A DNA stretch of 64,000 bases, from the NCBI GenBank assembly GCA_003665825.1, contig QPFY01000002.1:1302001-1366000 (forward strand), written 5' to 3'. The notes beneath the pieces were generated by a model, which worked only from the letters and a program-made list of their open reading frames with translations, was not told where the DNA came from and did not search any database. Positions within the stretch are counted from its first letter, which is position 1. Every line of letters starts with the position of its first letter. The stretch is from Microbotryum silenes-acaulis. Its lineage: Eukaryota > Basidiomycota > Microbotryomycetes > Microbotryales > Microbotryaceae. This document shows, piece by piece, positions 21,344 to 38,251 of the stretch. The position numbers were made by a program, and so were the translations under genes.

Positions 21344-24300
21344 ATGGCTTCCCCCACAGTCGACCATGCGTCTTCCCCATCAGACCGGAATGAACCATCC
21401 ACCTCTGGCTCCAATCAACGGGCACCGGTCGTCGATCCACTCCCCCATGGCCTTCCGATCCGCTTCTTTCGCCTGTCGGTCCCATCGTCGTCATCGCCGC
21501 TGCTCGGGACGCCCGCCGGTGGGGGAACCTCGGAGGCGCTCGTCGCGACCTTGGGAAGTGCGATGATCGACTTGATCAGCCTCGGTCCGGTACGGAGGGT
21601 TGTGAGGTCGACGATCAACCAGCGACGTCGGGCACAAGAGGATCCGGGGTCGACCTTGAGCGAGCGAGAGCGACGAGATCGGACGAGATCGATCGTCGCC
21701 GGCGTAGAGGGCGTCGTGCACCAGGTAAGTCGAGAGAACGTCTAGAGTTGTCACGGTGGAAACACGGTCCGCTGACTTGGGATACTCACGCATTACAGGG
21801 CGAGATGCTACTGATTGTGGGGCCCCCATCGGCGAACGTCTCGACTTTGCTTCGAGCGCTCTCATCTCCGTCCGATCTGCCCATCTCGGCCTCGTCCCAT
21901 CTCGACTATGGCCAATTACCACCTTCGACCGTTAACAGACCGTCCATCATCCCGCCCTATCCCGTCAACGCGGGCAAGCTCCGATCCCAGGTCGTCTACA
22001 TGAACGACAACGACGTCCACTTCGCCACTCTTTCGCTTCGCAATTCGATGCTGCCTGGCTCGCTCGCCAAAACCCCAGGGACACGGGCACGACTCGATGG
22101 ATCGACGAGGAGACAATGGGCCGACTCGCAACTGGATCGACATGTCGATGCCATGGGCCTGTCTCACGCGATGGGCACCAAGGTTGGCTCTTCCGTCGTC
22201 CGAGGGCTTTCGGGTGGCGAAAGGAAGCGAGCATCCCTCGTCGAAGCCCTCTTGACAAGGGCTTCGGTCCTGCTTTTGGAAGCTCCGACATCCGGTCTCG
22301 ATTCGTCCACGGCTTTGAGCGTGATGACGTACCTCCGAAATTGGGCCAAGCGGGGCAAGCGGTCGATCGTCGCGACGGCCCCCCACATTGCAGATCCGCT
22401 CTACTTTCAGTTCGACAAGGTGCTCGTTCTCAACTCCGCCGGTCGTCAGATCTACTTCGGCAAGACGAGTGATGCGCAGGCATACTACGAAACGCTCGGA
22501 CTTGGTTTCCATCGACGCACCGAACTCGGCGAAGGAGTGGCCGAATTCCTCGTGGCATGCAACGAGGGCCGTGGTAACGATCTAGTGCTCGAAAAGGCAT
22601 GGGTCAAGAGCGAGGCCCGACAGCAGGTCGCGAATCAGATTGCAGACTACGATAAGAGATACCCCCTCGAAGAATGTGCTCAACCTCTGCTGAAAGGCCT
22701 GGATCTGGAAAAGAGCCGAACGACTCAGGCCCACTATACCGTTTCGTTCCTGTATCAGGTAAGCCGAGCGCCACGGGTGGCAGATCCGCAGACGAGGCTA
22801 ACGCTTGGACTTTACTTTTCGAAAGGTCCTCCTTCTCACCCGACGACAGTATGCTCTCGTCTACTCCGAGCTGCCCGGCTACGTCACCAAGACAGTTGTC
22901 AACATCTTGCTGTCCATCACTGTGGGCACACTCTTCTTCCGACTACCACCAACCTCGTCTGCCGCTTTCACTCGTGGGAGTTTGTTGCTTCTCTCGATCA
23001 TGTTCAACGCATATCTCTCTCTGGCCGAACTCGGAAAGGCGATCGAAGGCCGAGACATCGTTAGGCGGCAAGGAGATTGGGGCTTCTTCGGAAGCAGTGC
23101 ATTGGCATTGGCTCGAGTGGCCGGTGATATCCCGCTCATTTTTGCACAATGTCTGCTCTTCGGTACCGTTACCTACCTCATGGCGGGCTTGCAGGTGAGT
23201 GGCCGTGGTCGCCCTAGAATGCGCAGCAGTGCCGCGCAAATGGCTCAGTTGCTGAATCAAAGCTCCCTCGTGGCTGACGCGTGCCTCTCTTCAACCTGCA
23301 CAGTCAACATGGTCCCATTTTTTCATCTACATTATCTTCGTGAATGCGACAGCACTCAATCTTTCATCGATGTTCCGCATGTTCGCCGCCTTTTCCCCTG
23401 GCTTTGAGGAAGCCATCCGCTTCTGCGGCATTTGCCTCAACATCCTCGTCATTTTTGCGGGTTACTTTATCCCGACACCATCGATGCGGAAGGGTCTCAA
23501 GTGGATTCATTACGTCGTTGACCCCATCTCTTATTCATACGAGGTGAGCCATTCGCGTGTACCTCGTGCCTTCTGACATGACCTGACCAGGCTCAACGGA
23601 CACATCTAGGCTGTGCTCGCCAACGAGTTCCACAATCTCAACCTTAGTTGCTCTCCGGACGACATCGTACCCTTCGGACCGACCTACACCCGCCCAGAGT
23701 ACCAAACTTGCTTGCTAGCGGGGTCGACCTCCGGCTCGCTCACGGTATCAGGCGACGCCTATCTGGCCATCTCGTACGATTTCCACTACTCCAACATCTG
23801 GCGCAACCTCGGCATCATGGCTGCTCAAGCCCTTGTCTTCCTCGTCATCGGCGTCGTCGCGACCGAGTTCTTGCACTTTGCACCTGGAGGCACGAAGCGC
23901 GTGTGGGCTCGCACGAAGCGCGTGATGAAGAGGTTGGAACGAGCCAATCGGTGGTACAAGCAACGTAAAAGTGATGAGGACGACTATGGGGTTGACTTGG
24001 TGCCGATGTTTGAGGAAGATACGGACGATGACGAGGACGAACTGATTCGTCAAAATCAAGGGGTGCAAGATGGGAGCACACTGATGTGGAAGAACGTGTG
24101 TCTGTGGGTCGATACCGAGTCGGACACAAGAAGGTTGTTGGATCATGTCGGTGGTTACATCAAGCCTGGTCGCGTCTGCGCACTGATGGGCGCCAGTGGA
24201 GCGGGCAAGTCGACCTTATTGAATGTGCTTGCAGGAAGGACGGTGGGAGTCGTCCGGGGAATCATCTTGGTGGATGGTATTCCGCCCGACGAGCAGTTCT

Positions 24301-26436
24301 ACAGGACCACCGGCTTTTGCGAGCAATTTGATTTGCATGGTAAGGCGCCTATCGTTCACTTTTGATTGATATGATCGCATCGAGCTCAAATAATGCCTCC
24401 TTTTCGTGCAGATGAGCGATCTACCATTCGTGAAGCACTCGAATTCTCGGCACTCTTGCGTCAAGACGCCAGCATCTCACGAGCGGAAAAGCTGGCCTAC
24501 GTTGACCACGTGCTCGAGCTTCTCGACCTGACCTCAATTCAGGATGCGATAATCGGCACACCTTCGGAAGGCTTGAACGCCGAGCAGCGTAAGCGCACGA
24601 CCATCGCCGTCGAAGTCGTCAGTCGACCTCGCATCCTCTACGCCGACGAACCGACGACGGGCCTCGATTCTAAATCGGCTCTCAAGGTCGTCAAGTTGCT
24701 TCGTCGACTTGCGAGGACCGGCCTGGCGATAATCTGCACGATTCATCAACCTTCGGCCGAGACGTTCAACGTCTTCGATGACGTGCTACTCCTTCAGCGC
24801 GGTGGACGACAGGTCTACTTTGGTCCGAGGGACGAGTCGATCGCCTTTTTCGCCAGTCTCGGGAAGGAGAATACGCACCAGAACCCTGCCGACTTTTTAC
24901 TCGATGTCGCTGGAGCCGGTCTGGCATCGACGGATGGAGAAGACCCCAACAATGAGCCCTTCGTTGAGGATCCCCCTCCCGACCAGGACGTTGCCCAGAA
25001 GTGGAAGGACTCGAGGGAATGCGATCAACTCGCCGAAGAACTGGACATTCTCTGCGCGGCACCCAAGAGGCTTCGACGCAAAGTCGCCGTACCAGGGACG
25101 TGGTTCGAATGCGTCGAGTTGACGAAACGAGTGACTAGGCACTACTGGCGAGACCCATCGTTCTCTTACACGAAGCTCTTCACTTCAACCATCGTCCCGT
25201 TCGTGATTGGTCTGTCCTTCCGGGTCGCACAAGAGTACTCGATCGTCTCGTTTCAGAATCGACTGTTCTCGGTCTTTTTGCTCTTGTTTGTGCCGGTTGT
25301 CTGGTTGGTGAGTGCGACTCTCAGAATGCACGCTCTGCCTTCCTGCACTGAACTAGGAACCTTCTTCATCGTTTCCAGAACGTTATCATCTTCAAAATCT
25401 TCAAGCTCCGAGGCCTGTGGGAGGCTCGCGAACGCCCGTCGAAAATTTACGGTCGCACGGCGTTCGTCACCAGTCTTCTCGTCTCCGAGCTGCCCTACTC
25501 GCTGGCATGCGCAACGCTCTATTTTGTCATTTGGTACTTCCTCGTTGGGTTCCCACTCAAGTCGGAGACACTCGGGTTTGGTATGTCCTGATTTCGAGAT
25601 GATGACTGGCGGGGAGCGCCCACTGACTTGGTCTCCCACGCCTACAGCCTTCCTCATGATCCAGCTATTCTATCTGTTCCAGGTGAGTATCCACATTTCA
25701 CTCTTTCTACATACCTCTGCTGATTCGATTTTTACAAAGCTTCCCTAGTCGACATGGGCGTTGTGGATCGTTTCACTCTCGCCCGACATCGGAACGATTG
25801 CGAACTTGCTTCCTTTCTTCCTCGTCAGCATGGAAGCCTTCAATGGCGCTCTGATGTGAGCAAAGCTTCCTACACCCAGCCGTCGGAAGTGCATCACTGA
25901 CGAAGGTTCAGCCCTCCTTTGCGTCCCACAGGCCATATTCTCAGATGCCAAGGTATTGGCGATGGCTCTATTACGTCTCACCCTTCCAGCACTACGTACG
26001 ATCGATGCTCGGCAATCTCTTGCACGGACAGCCCATCTCATGCCTCCCATCCGAGCTCGTCACCTTCGAATCGCCCTACTCAGTTTCATGCGTCGATTAC
26101 ATGCGCACCTACCTCCGCGAGAACGCCGGTTACCTCACCAACCCAGCCTCGACGACGACGTGCTCATTCTGCAAATTCTCGAATGGGGACAACTATTTGG
26201 CGACGCTCAACATCGCCTACCAGGATCGATGGCGTTCGCTCGGCGTCTTGTTCGCATACACAATCACGAACGTCATCATCGCTTATGGGCTCGTGTTTTA
26301 TCCTGTTCCTTGGGGCAAAGTGCTGTTCTGGCGCCAGAGTGGAGGGAGACAACATGCTCGAGCCGAGATGGTTGCGACGAAGGAGTACGAACGCGAAGTG
26401 GCGGAGATGTTGACGGCGACGACGTTGAGGACTTAG
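21344..26436 (+). CDS. PDR-type ABCG full transporter
   Basis: A plasma-membrane ATP-driven exporter of the pleiotropic drug resistance family with NBD-TMD-NBD-TMD order. Ten exons (21344..21724, 21799..22758, 22826..23194, 23304..23543, 23610..24339, 24412..25307, 25379..25580, 25648..25682, 25749..25855, 25932..26436) give 1474 aa, the usual size. NBD1 (about 130-445) has a very degenerate Walker A (GPPSANVST), an intact signature VRGLSGGERKR and a Walker B with LLLEAPTSGLD. NBD2 (about 790-1090) has canonical Walker A GASGAGKST (about 844), signature LNAEQRKR, Walker B ADEPTTGLD and H-loop TIHQPS. Each half is followed by several hydrophobic helices. A large Cys-containing extracellular loop precedes the last helix. 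NBD asymmetry is usual in this family but stronger here. The substrate cannot be told. Confidence 0.93.
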
Positions 26437-26608
26437 GATGGAGATCGACTGCGCAGAGGAGAAACGTGGCCTGATTGACCGGACTGTTACGAAGAGATAT
26501 GCTTTGCAATGATTTCACGAACTTTTGCTCTATTGAAAAACAACGAAAAGGGGACAAAACGAGAAAAACACAGCTGCACATGATAAAACGTGAGACCTAC
26601 CTACCTCA

Positions 26609-29600
26609 TTAGCCCGCTAGCGTGCCATTCAACCTCTTCTCCAGCTCGGACAAGATCTCCCCATCCGCGACAGCGGACAACCACGTCATCCTGAACCCTT
26701 CTAAACCACCACAACGTTGAACCACCATGCCCAACTGCTGCGAAATGAACGTCGAAACTTTGACGCTTCGCACGGGATCGATCCTCGCCAACGCCCCTCG
26801 TCGGGTGGTTTCCAACGTATCGACGTAATCGACTTGGGCGTCGGATTCGACTTCGTACAGTTCGGCGGTGCCGAGGTCGTCTTCCTCCGTTTGGGCGAGG
26901 ACCGAACACCATGTCGAGACGATCGGCATGAAGTGGTGGTGTAATGTTGGAGCGAGCGCGGGTGAACAGGGAGAGGTGAGGGACGCAAGCGCGAGTGCGA
27001 TCAGTTTGCGATGGCCCTCGGAGGAGATAAAGTCGAGCTGTGCGAATCTTAGCGTCAGAAAGCGTGAAATGAGAAAGACGAGTTCCGAACCTCAGCTCAC
27101 CTTCTCATTACAAGCAACGACGAAGGTCTCCAAGATGGCAGCTTGGCCCAATCCCGTCCTGGCAGCACTTGCCTCGATCAATTGGAAGAACGTCTCGGGT
27201 CCGGCCAAGACGATCCTCGCAAGCGCCAACAAGTACCTCGTCACCGTCCTCGCCTCCCTTCGATCCTCAGGTTGGGGCCTCATCGCCGTCCATAGTTTGA
27301 CGAATACGATCGAGTCTTCTAGCTGCGCTGCCCACAGTTGGATGGGACACGTTTGGAAGATGGTCGTGAGTCCATGGAGAATGACTTTGGTCGGTTCGAA
27401 TCTGAGGTCCGCTGAATCGTCACCCAAGACGGTCGAGAGGGCTCGGAACAAATCGCTTGAGCAAAGCTGAAGGATCTGAGGCCCGTCAAGAAGGAGGTAG
27501 GATTCGAGGATCGCGAGACATCGCGGGAGCATATCGGTTCCGGCCGCGAGGAGGGTGATGAGCAATGGAATGAGCGCGACTAGTTCCGGTGACAGTGCCG
27601 AAGAGCGCTTGAGTAGGGCCTGCCAGAGCTCGAGGCTGTCTTCTTGCAGGTAGACGTGCGAAGGCTATCGTGTTCGGATTCGTCGATGTCAGTGATCCGC
27701 ACCATGTGGCTATTCGACACATCGCACCCCAAACTCACCGATGACGGGTCCGCGCTGTGCTGCACGATAGGACAAACCTGAGCGTGCAACGCCTGTGCTT
27801 TATCACCAAGTGCCTGCAAATTCAATCATGATCAGTGCCAGCTTGACCACAGCAAAGTCTTCCGTGCTCACCTCGACGAGCTTGGTCAAAGTCACGATCA
27901 CCGACACTTGGAAATGGTTCTCTGCCGTTCCCGACCAAAGCGTAGCGAGGATCCCGGCGAGTTGTGGTGCATAGGGGGCGATCTGGTATGGTGAGACACG
28001 TGTCAGCCGAGAATTGGCCATATCGTCAACCTGCTCTCATAGCACGGTCACTCACATAAACGCCGACTCGATCGATTACGATCCCCAGAGCCTGATTCAC
28101 CCTCATTTGCGTATCACTCGAGGTCACTTCACCCAACAGCTGCACGACTTCCTCGATCGCACTAGGTAAGAACGGCAAGAAGCTCTGTTGATCAAAGTCC
28201 CAGGTATCGCACTTGGACAAACTAGTCGCGGCGGTCAGTCGAATGGCTTGGTCCGTCGAGGCGTTGCGTCCCAAGAGGTGAACAAGGACCCCATAGATCT
28301 GACTTCGCGTCGCGGGGTTGAGGTCCTCGCCGACCCAATTGCCGACGAGCCAAGCTATTCTTCGGCGAATGATGCGCTCGTTCGGTGACGTCCCATGCGC
28401 CTCGGGGATCAAAGTCGTCGTTAACCAATTCTCAAAGTCGATCGATTCTTTGAGGTCGGCAGGGCAGTGCCCCAAAGCGCAGTACATGCCTTCTTTGAAC
28501 AGCAACGCCTCCCATTCGTTGTTCTGTCCATCCACGGAGATGGACCTCCTCAACCATGCCTTCATCATAGGTGCCAAATCGTCCTTGTAGTGCGAGAGCA
28601 AGGAACGGAAAACATATTCCGCGCAAGGACGGAGTTCAAACTCTTCCCGGTTGGCGGCCTCTTCGTTCATCCATTCCTCGGGGTCGTCTCGCCACTTTTC
28701 GAGATCGGTCTGGCGCAAGGGCATCAACCGTGTGACGAGGATCTCTGCGAACTCGGGAGCAAAATTGGCCGGTAGGCTGGTCAAGGGCGACGTCGAGGCC
28801 CAATCGCCTAAGGTGGACCGGAGGAAGAGGAGGAGGTGTACGACGAGTCGTTCGGGGTAGGGTGAGGTCACCTCATCTGATGCAGACACGACACCCACCA
28901 TCAGTCTCAAAGGAAACCTCCGAAACAATTTGTTCCCACTCACCTGAGATGAGACTCGTATCGACACTAGCCTGCTGAACGATCGAAGAGAAATGGGCCA
29001 CAATCTGCTCGCTCATATCCATCTTGTCGAGCGAATCCCGCGCTTGGGTCAGCAGGTTGCGGTAGAGTTTGCAGTAGGAGATGACAAGCTTGGTGAGGTA
29101 GCCGAGACGGGGGCAGGTCGGGACCTTGACATGGCAGGCGGAGAGGATTGAAAAGCGCTCGTCGAACTGGGACCCAAAAGATTCGAGAGTCGAGACAAAG
29201 AAAGACTGAATGGAGGGGAGGAGTCTGATTGGATCAGCTCCCAAGAGAGACAAGGGGTTCGTTAGACGGCTCCTCACTGACTTTTGCTCTTTCGTCCTGC
29301 GAGGGGTCCTTGAAGCCGTAGACGGTCATTTTGGACACTATTTTGAACGCGAGCAGGGCCAACTCGGCTTCTTCGATGTCGTCCCCTCTGTAGCCAAGGT
29401 CCGCCGCCGTGAAGGGGGTGCCTTTGCACCACCCATGTTCGGCCAATCTTGCTCGGGCCATTCCCAGGGTTGCGACGTGCGTTTGGTGAACGGTGGAAAA
29501 TAAGACATCGGTAAAGAGGCCCATTATGGTTCGCCCACGCAGAGTGCGGTTCGACGAGAGGGATTTGACGGTCTGGTGGATGTAGAGCAGCGTTCGATGG

Positions 29601-30391
29601 ACGACCAAACGAGCATATCGAGCATCTTGGCTGGTGAGTCCGACTTGGAGTGACTGGAGCAAGGACAGCGGCAACTGTTCCCTGTAGACGCATGATCATC
29701 ACCCGAGAGACACAGGTCAATATTTCTGCTCGTTTTGTGATTCCCGTAAGTGCGTACCAGTCTGTGCCATAGTCGAGTCTTGCGATCTTGCCGATCGAAA
29801 GCGCCACCGTTTTGGCGAGCTTTTCGGCGGGAGAAAGGAAAAACGAAAGAGCGCGTCAACGGAAGCACGGAAGGGGACGAAAGCACTGAATCATCAACGC
29901 ACCACTCGATCAGGCACATCGACCATGGCCAACAGCTTTGATCGGATCGCTGCCTTTTCCTCGTCACTCAAAGGGCTGCGAAAGCCCCGACGAGCTATCA
30001 GCTGTACGACTCGGCCTGCGTGCGATCCTGACCGCCAACTGCGAGCTCACTTGATCGCTGTCTTCCTCCACTGTCGATCGACACCGTTCTTGAACTGCAC
30101 CCCGGCCTGCAACTTGATCTGTCGATCCAGGTTCGCACTCGTGCCGGCGCTCGCACTCGCATTCGCATCCGTCACAGGCTCGCGGCACGAAAAGATGGTC
30201 ACCAGCGCATCGTAGTAGCCCGGATGGGTCGTGAGGGATTGCAGTTGGTCCGATGCATTCTTTCGTGCGGTCGGGTCGGGGGAGAGTGCCGAGGCCAAGG
30301 CGGGGAGGACGTGTTGCACCAACGGGGAGCTCGACGACGAAGCCAACGAGGGCGACGACGACGACTGTTCAGCCCCAGATCCGATCGCCAT
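26609..30391 (-). CDS. KAP120: Importin-11 / Kap120-type karyopherin
   Basis: A nuclear import receptor of the importin-beta superfamily that carries cargo through nuclear pores and releases it on Ran-GTP. Ten exons (30391..30051, 29975..29903, 29819..29758, 29681..29278, 29237..28944, 28876..28056, 27982..27872, 27813..27739, 27664..27101, 27037..26609) give 1057 aa, close to the family norm. The N-terminal importin-beta domain is recognisable: LKAGVQFKN-like sequence IKLQAGVQFKNGVDRQWRK, then DRVVRxLAKTVALSIGKIARLD. The rest is helical HEAT-type repeat sequence without other motifs. The second acceptor was chosen because it gives WRKTAINPLSDEEKAAIRSKL, which matches the family. It converges on the PDR transporter gene, 172 bp apart. 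The identity as Kap120/IPO11, not another karyopherin, rests on the N-terminal match and length. Confidence 0.85.
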
Positions 30392-30754
30392 AGTTAGAGC
30401 ACCACCGAAGTTGGGTGATACAAAAGTGGATCGCACGTTCGACAGTGAGAGGATCCAAAGAAAAGGTGCGGCGAGACCGAAGTGGACGGGAGGAGAGAAA
30501 GAGAGAGAGAGAGAGCCAACTCTGCACCGGTCGCTTTGACCCATTCCCCGACTTCTCGGAGAGGCTTCCTCCACCAAGACCTCTACTGTTGAGGGCAGCT
30601 CCCTGAACCTTTGTTCATGTGATTTAGAAAACAACATCGTCGTCTATCACTGCATCCGGCCACGTATTTACCACAGAGCATCAGATTCGACCGGAAAGGA
30701 ACAAAGCGCCGACGGTTCTGCCGAAAGCACCCATCGTGCCCTTTTCTGCGCTTT
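30392..30754. other. KAP120 promoter and VPS52 3' side
   Basis: Both neighbours run leftwards. A GA-rich microsatellite lies at about 30487..30515, close upstream of the KAP120 start. Nothing else is seen. Confidence 0.4.
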
Positions 30755-33636
30755 CTACATCAACTTCCTGGCCAGTTCCCGATAATGGGCCACCTCGGAT
30801 TGACTCTTGGAATGACTCGTATTGCTTCCCCCCTGGCGTTCGCACGGAAAGAAGCTGTATCAGCCCAGCACTCCATAAGGAACGAGAACCCCGGACCAGC
30901 GCGCCGAAACAAACTCACCGACAAGATCGCTCCAATCTCTTGGTAGTGCGCCTTCAAGAACAAACCCCTCTTGTCCGGATCCTGGATCTTGTCCGCTTGA
31001 TGAACCAACAACTTGTCGACTTCGTTCCTCAGTTTGATCAGATGATCAAACACCACAGGAAGTTGATCCTCTCCGATCGGTCCACTGGTTTGGACTCGGG
31101 TCGGATCATCACCACCTTCCGTCGAAGTCGTTGCTTTGGAGGTAGTGGAAGTTCCAACCACGAGTTCAAGAACGGTATTGAACATCTCCGCATACCTTTT
31201 GATGATGATCCTCACCACCGAATCCTTGACCGCCCCACCCGTACCCGTTTTCCCACCCGTCATGGTCCCAAACATACTCGCCATCGAAGAAGTTGTTCCC
31301 GAACCCGACCCATTGATAACTTTGATCGAATCAAGCTCGTTCTTCATCGAGCTGACGAAGAGAGGCCAGAGTTGCATGCGGATGGAGATGAGGTGCGCTT
31401 CCATCGCTGGACAGGTTGGGGTGGAGGGAACGATGAGTTGGGGTGGTTGTTCGGCTTCGTCTTGCATTTGTTGGAGTATGGCGGTCGAGTTAATCACTTG
31501 GACGGGTGGTGCGGAAACGAGTCGGTTTAGGAGCGCTTCGTTGAGACGTATCATGGAGAGCAGGGCGATGGGCGAAGGTGGGGAAGCAGGGTCGAGCAAG
31601 GCGGCCGTAAAGTTCTAACAAAATCGTCCTCGCGCATGTGAGTCACTGTCTCCTCCTTCACAGACAGCGAGTTAAAACACTCACCCTCATGTATTCCTGA
31701 GCGGGTTCCATGACCAACTTCCACAACCCCCCCACAACGGTCCTATTCAGCCTCCCACTCTTCTCCTCCCTCGTCGTCGTCGTCATCCAATTCGAAGTCG
31801 ACATCGACAAACCCGAATTCGACTTGAGCTCCAACTCGAACTGACTACCTGATTCATCCTCGCCCAAAGGTGTCCTCGTGCCGGCTTGTCCAGGTCCAGA
31901 GACGGAGATCCAACTCGCCGTCGAAGTATCCCCAGCGCCAGGCACCTTGGCTGCATTCCCACCCTCGGCAGCGAACAAGGAAGGCGTCCTAGGCTCATTA
32001 ACGTTCAATGACGAATGCGTACCAAAAAAGGTCGATAGGAACGCATACTCCGTTTCGGCGTTGTCGGACATGACCAACGAAGCGGAGCGAAATAGGTATT
32101 CGGGCGAAGGTTTGGTCGTCGTTGAGGTCTTGTCGGTCGGAGCGACGGTCATGATCGGTGGACCACCTTCGATCCTCGAGTTGGCGATCGCAGAGTTCAA
32201 GCCTCCCGTCGCGGAAGTGGAAGTCGCCGAGGGATGTTGATTCGCCGGTCTCTTGGCGAGTAAGGACAAGCCTCCATCCGCTCCTGCTCCGACGACACCG
32301 ATCGGCTCGGGGACTTGAACGCCCTTGACCCTAACTTTTTCCAATGTTCGGACGTAGCGTCGGAAGCCGGTCTCGTAGTACCATCTCATCGTGTTCGTGT
32401 AGGCTTTCTGAAACTCGTGCGCTTGACGAGCGGCGTGACGACGCAGGAAATCAAAGAGGGGTTTGAGGGGGAGGAGGACGAACGTTTGCAGCGAGGAGAG
32501 GGGCGAGTTGATTGAAGTTGTGAAGGGCTTGATGAGCGAGATCAAGTACGTCAAGATCTTTTGCGCGGCCTGTTTCGAGTACGTCGCGTCAACTGCTGCG
32601 ATCGCAATGGGTCAGGCTGTACGGAACTCACAGCCACACGAAGAGCCTCAGCAATCTCATCCAATGCTTTGCGACCCTGGATCCTGGGACCACTCCTGAT
32701 GGCGCCTAGCTTTTGGTCGAGCTCGGGGATGGCATCGATCCAGTGGTCGCCCACGGGTGTTTCGATGATGGTGTGGATCAGGGGTGGGGAGAGGGTGATG
32801 GATTCGAGATAGGGGTGGAGCGAACGTTCAACGGCCTGTGGAGGACATGGTGGGGCGAAGAGAAGGATCGATCAGTACCAGATTCGGATAAGCCGCCTGA
32901 GGTGGATGAGGTCTCCCACCTTTCTGGCCTGCAGTCGCCCTTCGATCGTTTTGCTGCGCCCCTGAAGTTCAGCGACGTGGCCCGAGACGGCCGAGAGGTC
33001 CTTCTGGAACGTCGAGAGGAACGCGGACAGATCTTTCAAGAGGCTCGTACTTGTCTGTGATGCGAAGCAGGCAATCAATACGGAGCATACGGAGCATTGT
33101 TGCACGTGATGACCAGACCGCCTACCACTCACGTCGACCTGTTCGTTCAATTCGACAAATTCATGCGCTCGATCGAGGTCTGACGGAGTTGAAACCCGAG
33201 TTCAGCTCTTAAGCTTTCCACATAGCTCCAATCTCTTTTCAAAAGACACACAATCTCTATCCTGCTGTCGTTCGAATGCCTGTTGCTCCTGCAATGCCTC
33301 GACATAGGCTGCGCGCACGTCGGTGCCGAGCTCTTTGGCTGCCCCGGCCCAGTTCGGGTAGACTGTGGGGGTTGGGTCAACATGGAGATCTGATAAAGAT
33401 ATAGCGTGCGATGAAACTTGCGATCTGGATTGAGGTTGGGATCGGTGGCCAAGCTGGTCTGTGGGTTAGGTATTGGGTGGCCACGGAGGTGGGTAGCGGT
33501 GGCGAGTCAGAGTCACGGTCGGGGGAAGGGACGTCGAATTCGCGTGAGGCGAACTTACGCCGGTGAGTTTGGAGGTGGAAGCGAATGTTCCACCTTGGGA
33601 AGGGGAGAAGCCAATCAACTCCGAGAGGGTCGCCAT
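30755..33636 (-). CDS. VPS52: GARP complex subunit Vps52
   Basis: Vps52 is a core subunit of the GARP tethering complex, which captures endosome-derived vesicles at the trans-Golgi. Nine exons (33636..33559, 33458..33422, 33362..33252, 33179..33133, 33054..32920, 32835..32632, 32569..31685, 31614..30919, 30805..30755) give 747 aa. The family block is clear in LLKDLSAFLSTFQKDLSAVSG followed by ELQGRSKTIEGRLQARK, then LHPYLESITLSPPLIHTI and FLRRHAARQAHEFQKAY. A low-complexity Ser/Thr insert sits in the middle, and the end reads QSEVAHYRELARKLM. The intron 33421..33363 starts with GCAAGT, not GT; this choice alone keeps the frame. The gene is divergent from SSL2. The start ATG opens MATLSELIGF. 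Confidence 0.9.
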
Positions 33637-34311
33637 GGTTGGGGTTGGGCCGAGGTGTGGCCAAGCGCGCTGAGGTGGAGGGAGCGACGCGTGGTGGAGG
33701 GGAGAGCGAGGGAGACGTGGGGGGACCAGCTGACTGAGCCCGCGTTGCAAGTGGCCCAAGGAGCCGAGTCTGAGCACTGCGCGTTGTGTGGTGAACTGCG
33801 CCAGGTATGTAGCTGAGAGCGCTGAGACGTGAAGCTGAGCTGAGGAGAGGAGGCGAAACGCAGGCGCACGTTCGAGAGGGTCCGTGCGCGAGGGAAGCGA
33901 GTGCGCGACGTCGATCGAGGCCAGTCGGGTCGTCGCCCGATAAGGGTCGTCTCTTTGTAGACTAGCTGCAATTCAGATTCTCATTCTCATTTGGAATTCA
34001 AATTCTCATTAGCCTGCTCCTGCTCCTGCTCGGTTCCGTTCCTCACCCCACCGACTTGCTTGACGTCGGCTTCGGATCCGGTGCACCATGTCGATTCGGA
34101 TCCGTGGTCGTACACGTGGTCGTGCTCGTGCCTCGTCGAGTAGGTTCGCGCGCATCGCTCGTCGTGGGAGAGAGAGAGAGAGATCGGTCATCCGTCGAGG
34201 TGTGACTTGGGGGCACCACCGCCCCACCGCCCCACTCGACGGCACTCGCGTCGGTCGCACCACGCCCTGCACAGCTTGTACTGACCCTCCTTTCTGTTCG
34301 AATCACAGGTG
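33637..34311. other. Divergent promoter region, VPS52 and SSL2
   Basis: The genes on both sides start outward. Motif-like direct repeats of ATTCTCATT occur near 33972-34008. The first SSL2 exon may lie in the right part, for example the ATG at 34088, which opens an Arg-rich frame. Confidence 0.4.
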
Positions 34312-34391
34312 AGGACGAGGCCTCATCGTCTGCTCCAACGAGCAACGTCAACTCGCCCGCCCAGCCGGCCCCGAAACGACCTCGCTTCACG

Positions 34392-37481
<3,090 letters not shown>

Positions 37482-38251
37482 GAAGGTGCATTTGGTTTTT
37501 GGTAATTCGACGAGTGTTGTAATATAGGCAAGACTTCATGTGATTTTGGAAATAGTGTAATGGGAGGTGAGGGGTAAGTGTGGGGCGATGATGGAGCTTT
37601 GCCGACGATTGACCAAAAGCGCCGCTTACCCGCCCAGGGCTGCCAAGACATCGTCCTCGACGCCGACGGAAAAGACCGAGCTCACTGTCGCGTTTGTTCA
37701 TATCCACACGATATGCGCGAGGAGGCAAGGCTCGGGAAAACTTACAAACCACCTAGACTAGTCGTTCATCCTAATAAATGATAAGTCTAGACTTTGTCTT
37801 GACGAATGGAAGACATTCGAGAGAAAAAGCCCGAGCGCGACGACGCTGCTCAGCTGACCGGGTCGGCGGTTGGTCGGCACTGTCGGCAGTGTTTCACAAT
37901 CAGCTCTCCCGGATCGTGTGCCCCAAGCTCTCTCTCCTCTCTCTTTTGCGACCACGTGATCCCATCCATACGTATACAGTCAGTACTCCAAGGGCTTTGA
38001 ATTCGATCTGATTCGATTCCATGATCTGATCTTCTACGGTCTCTTATCTCGTACAGCCCGCTCCCTCTTGGGCGTATACTCTCGGGTGCGCCAGTTCCAA
38101 CGATCGAAACCGCCGTAACGCGCCCGACCCGCTTCTTGCGAACGAACACGGGCCTTCTCACACGTCCACGCGGAACCCCACGACGAATTTCAGGTTAAGA
38201 TTGGAGCCCAAAGATAGACTGAGAGCTTAGAGTGGTCTGGGAGCTGGCAGT
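37482..38251. other. Intergenic, SSL2 3' side
   Basis: Holds the SSL2 3' UTR and the promoter of the next gene. A 67-codon frame at 37578..37781 contains CRVCSYPH, but it lacks splice support and a clear start, so I do not call it. Confidence 0.4.

Noticed and set aside
26868..27470. 200-codon plus-strand ORF
   Set aside because: It lies antisense to the last two exons of the Kap120 gene and has no domain.
37578..37781. 67-codon frame with CRVCSYPH
   Set aside because: Too short, no typical start, and no support from neighbours or splice signals.
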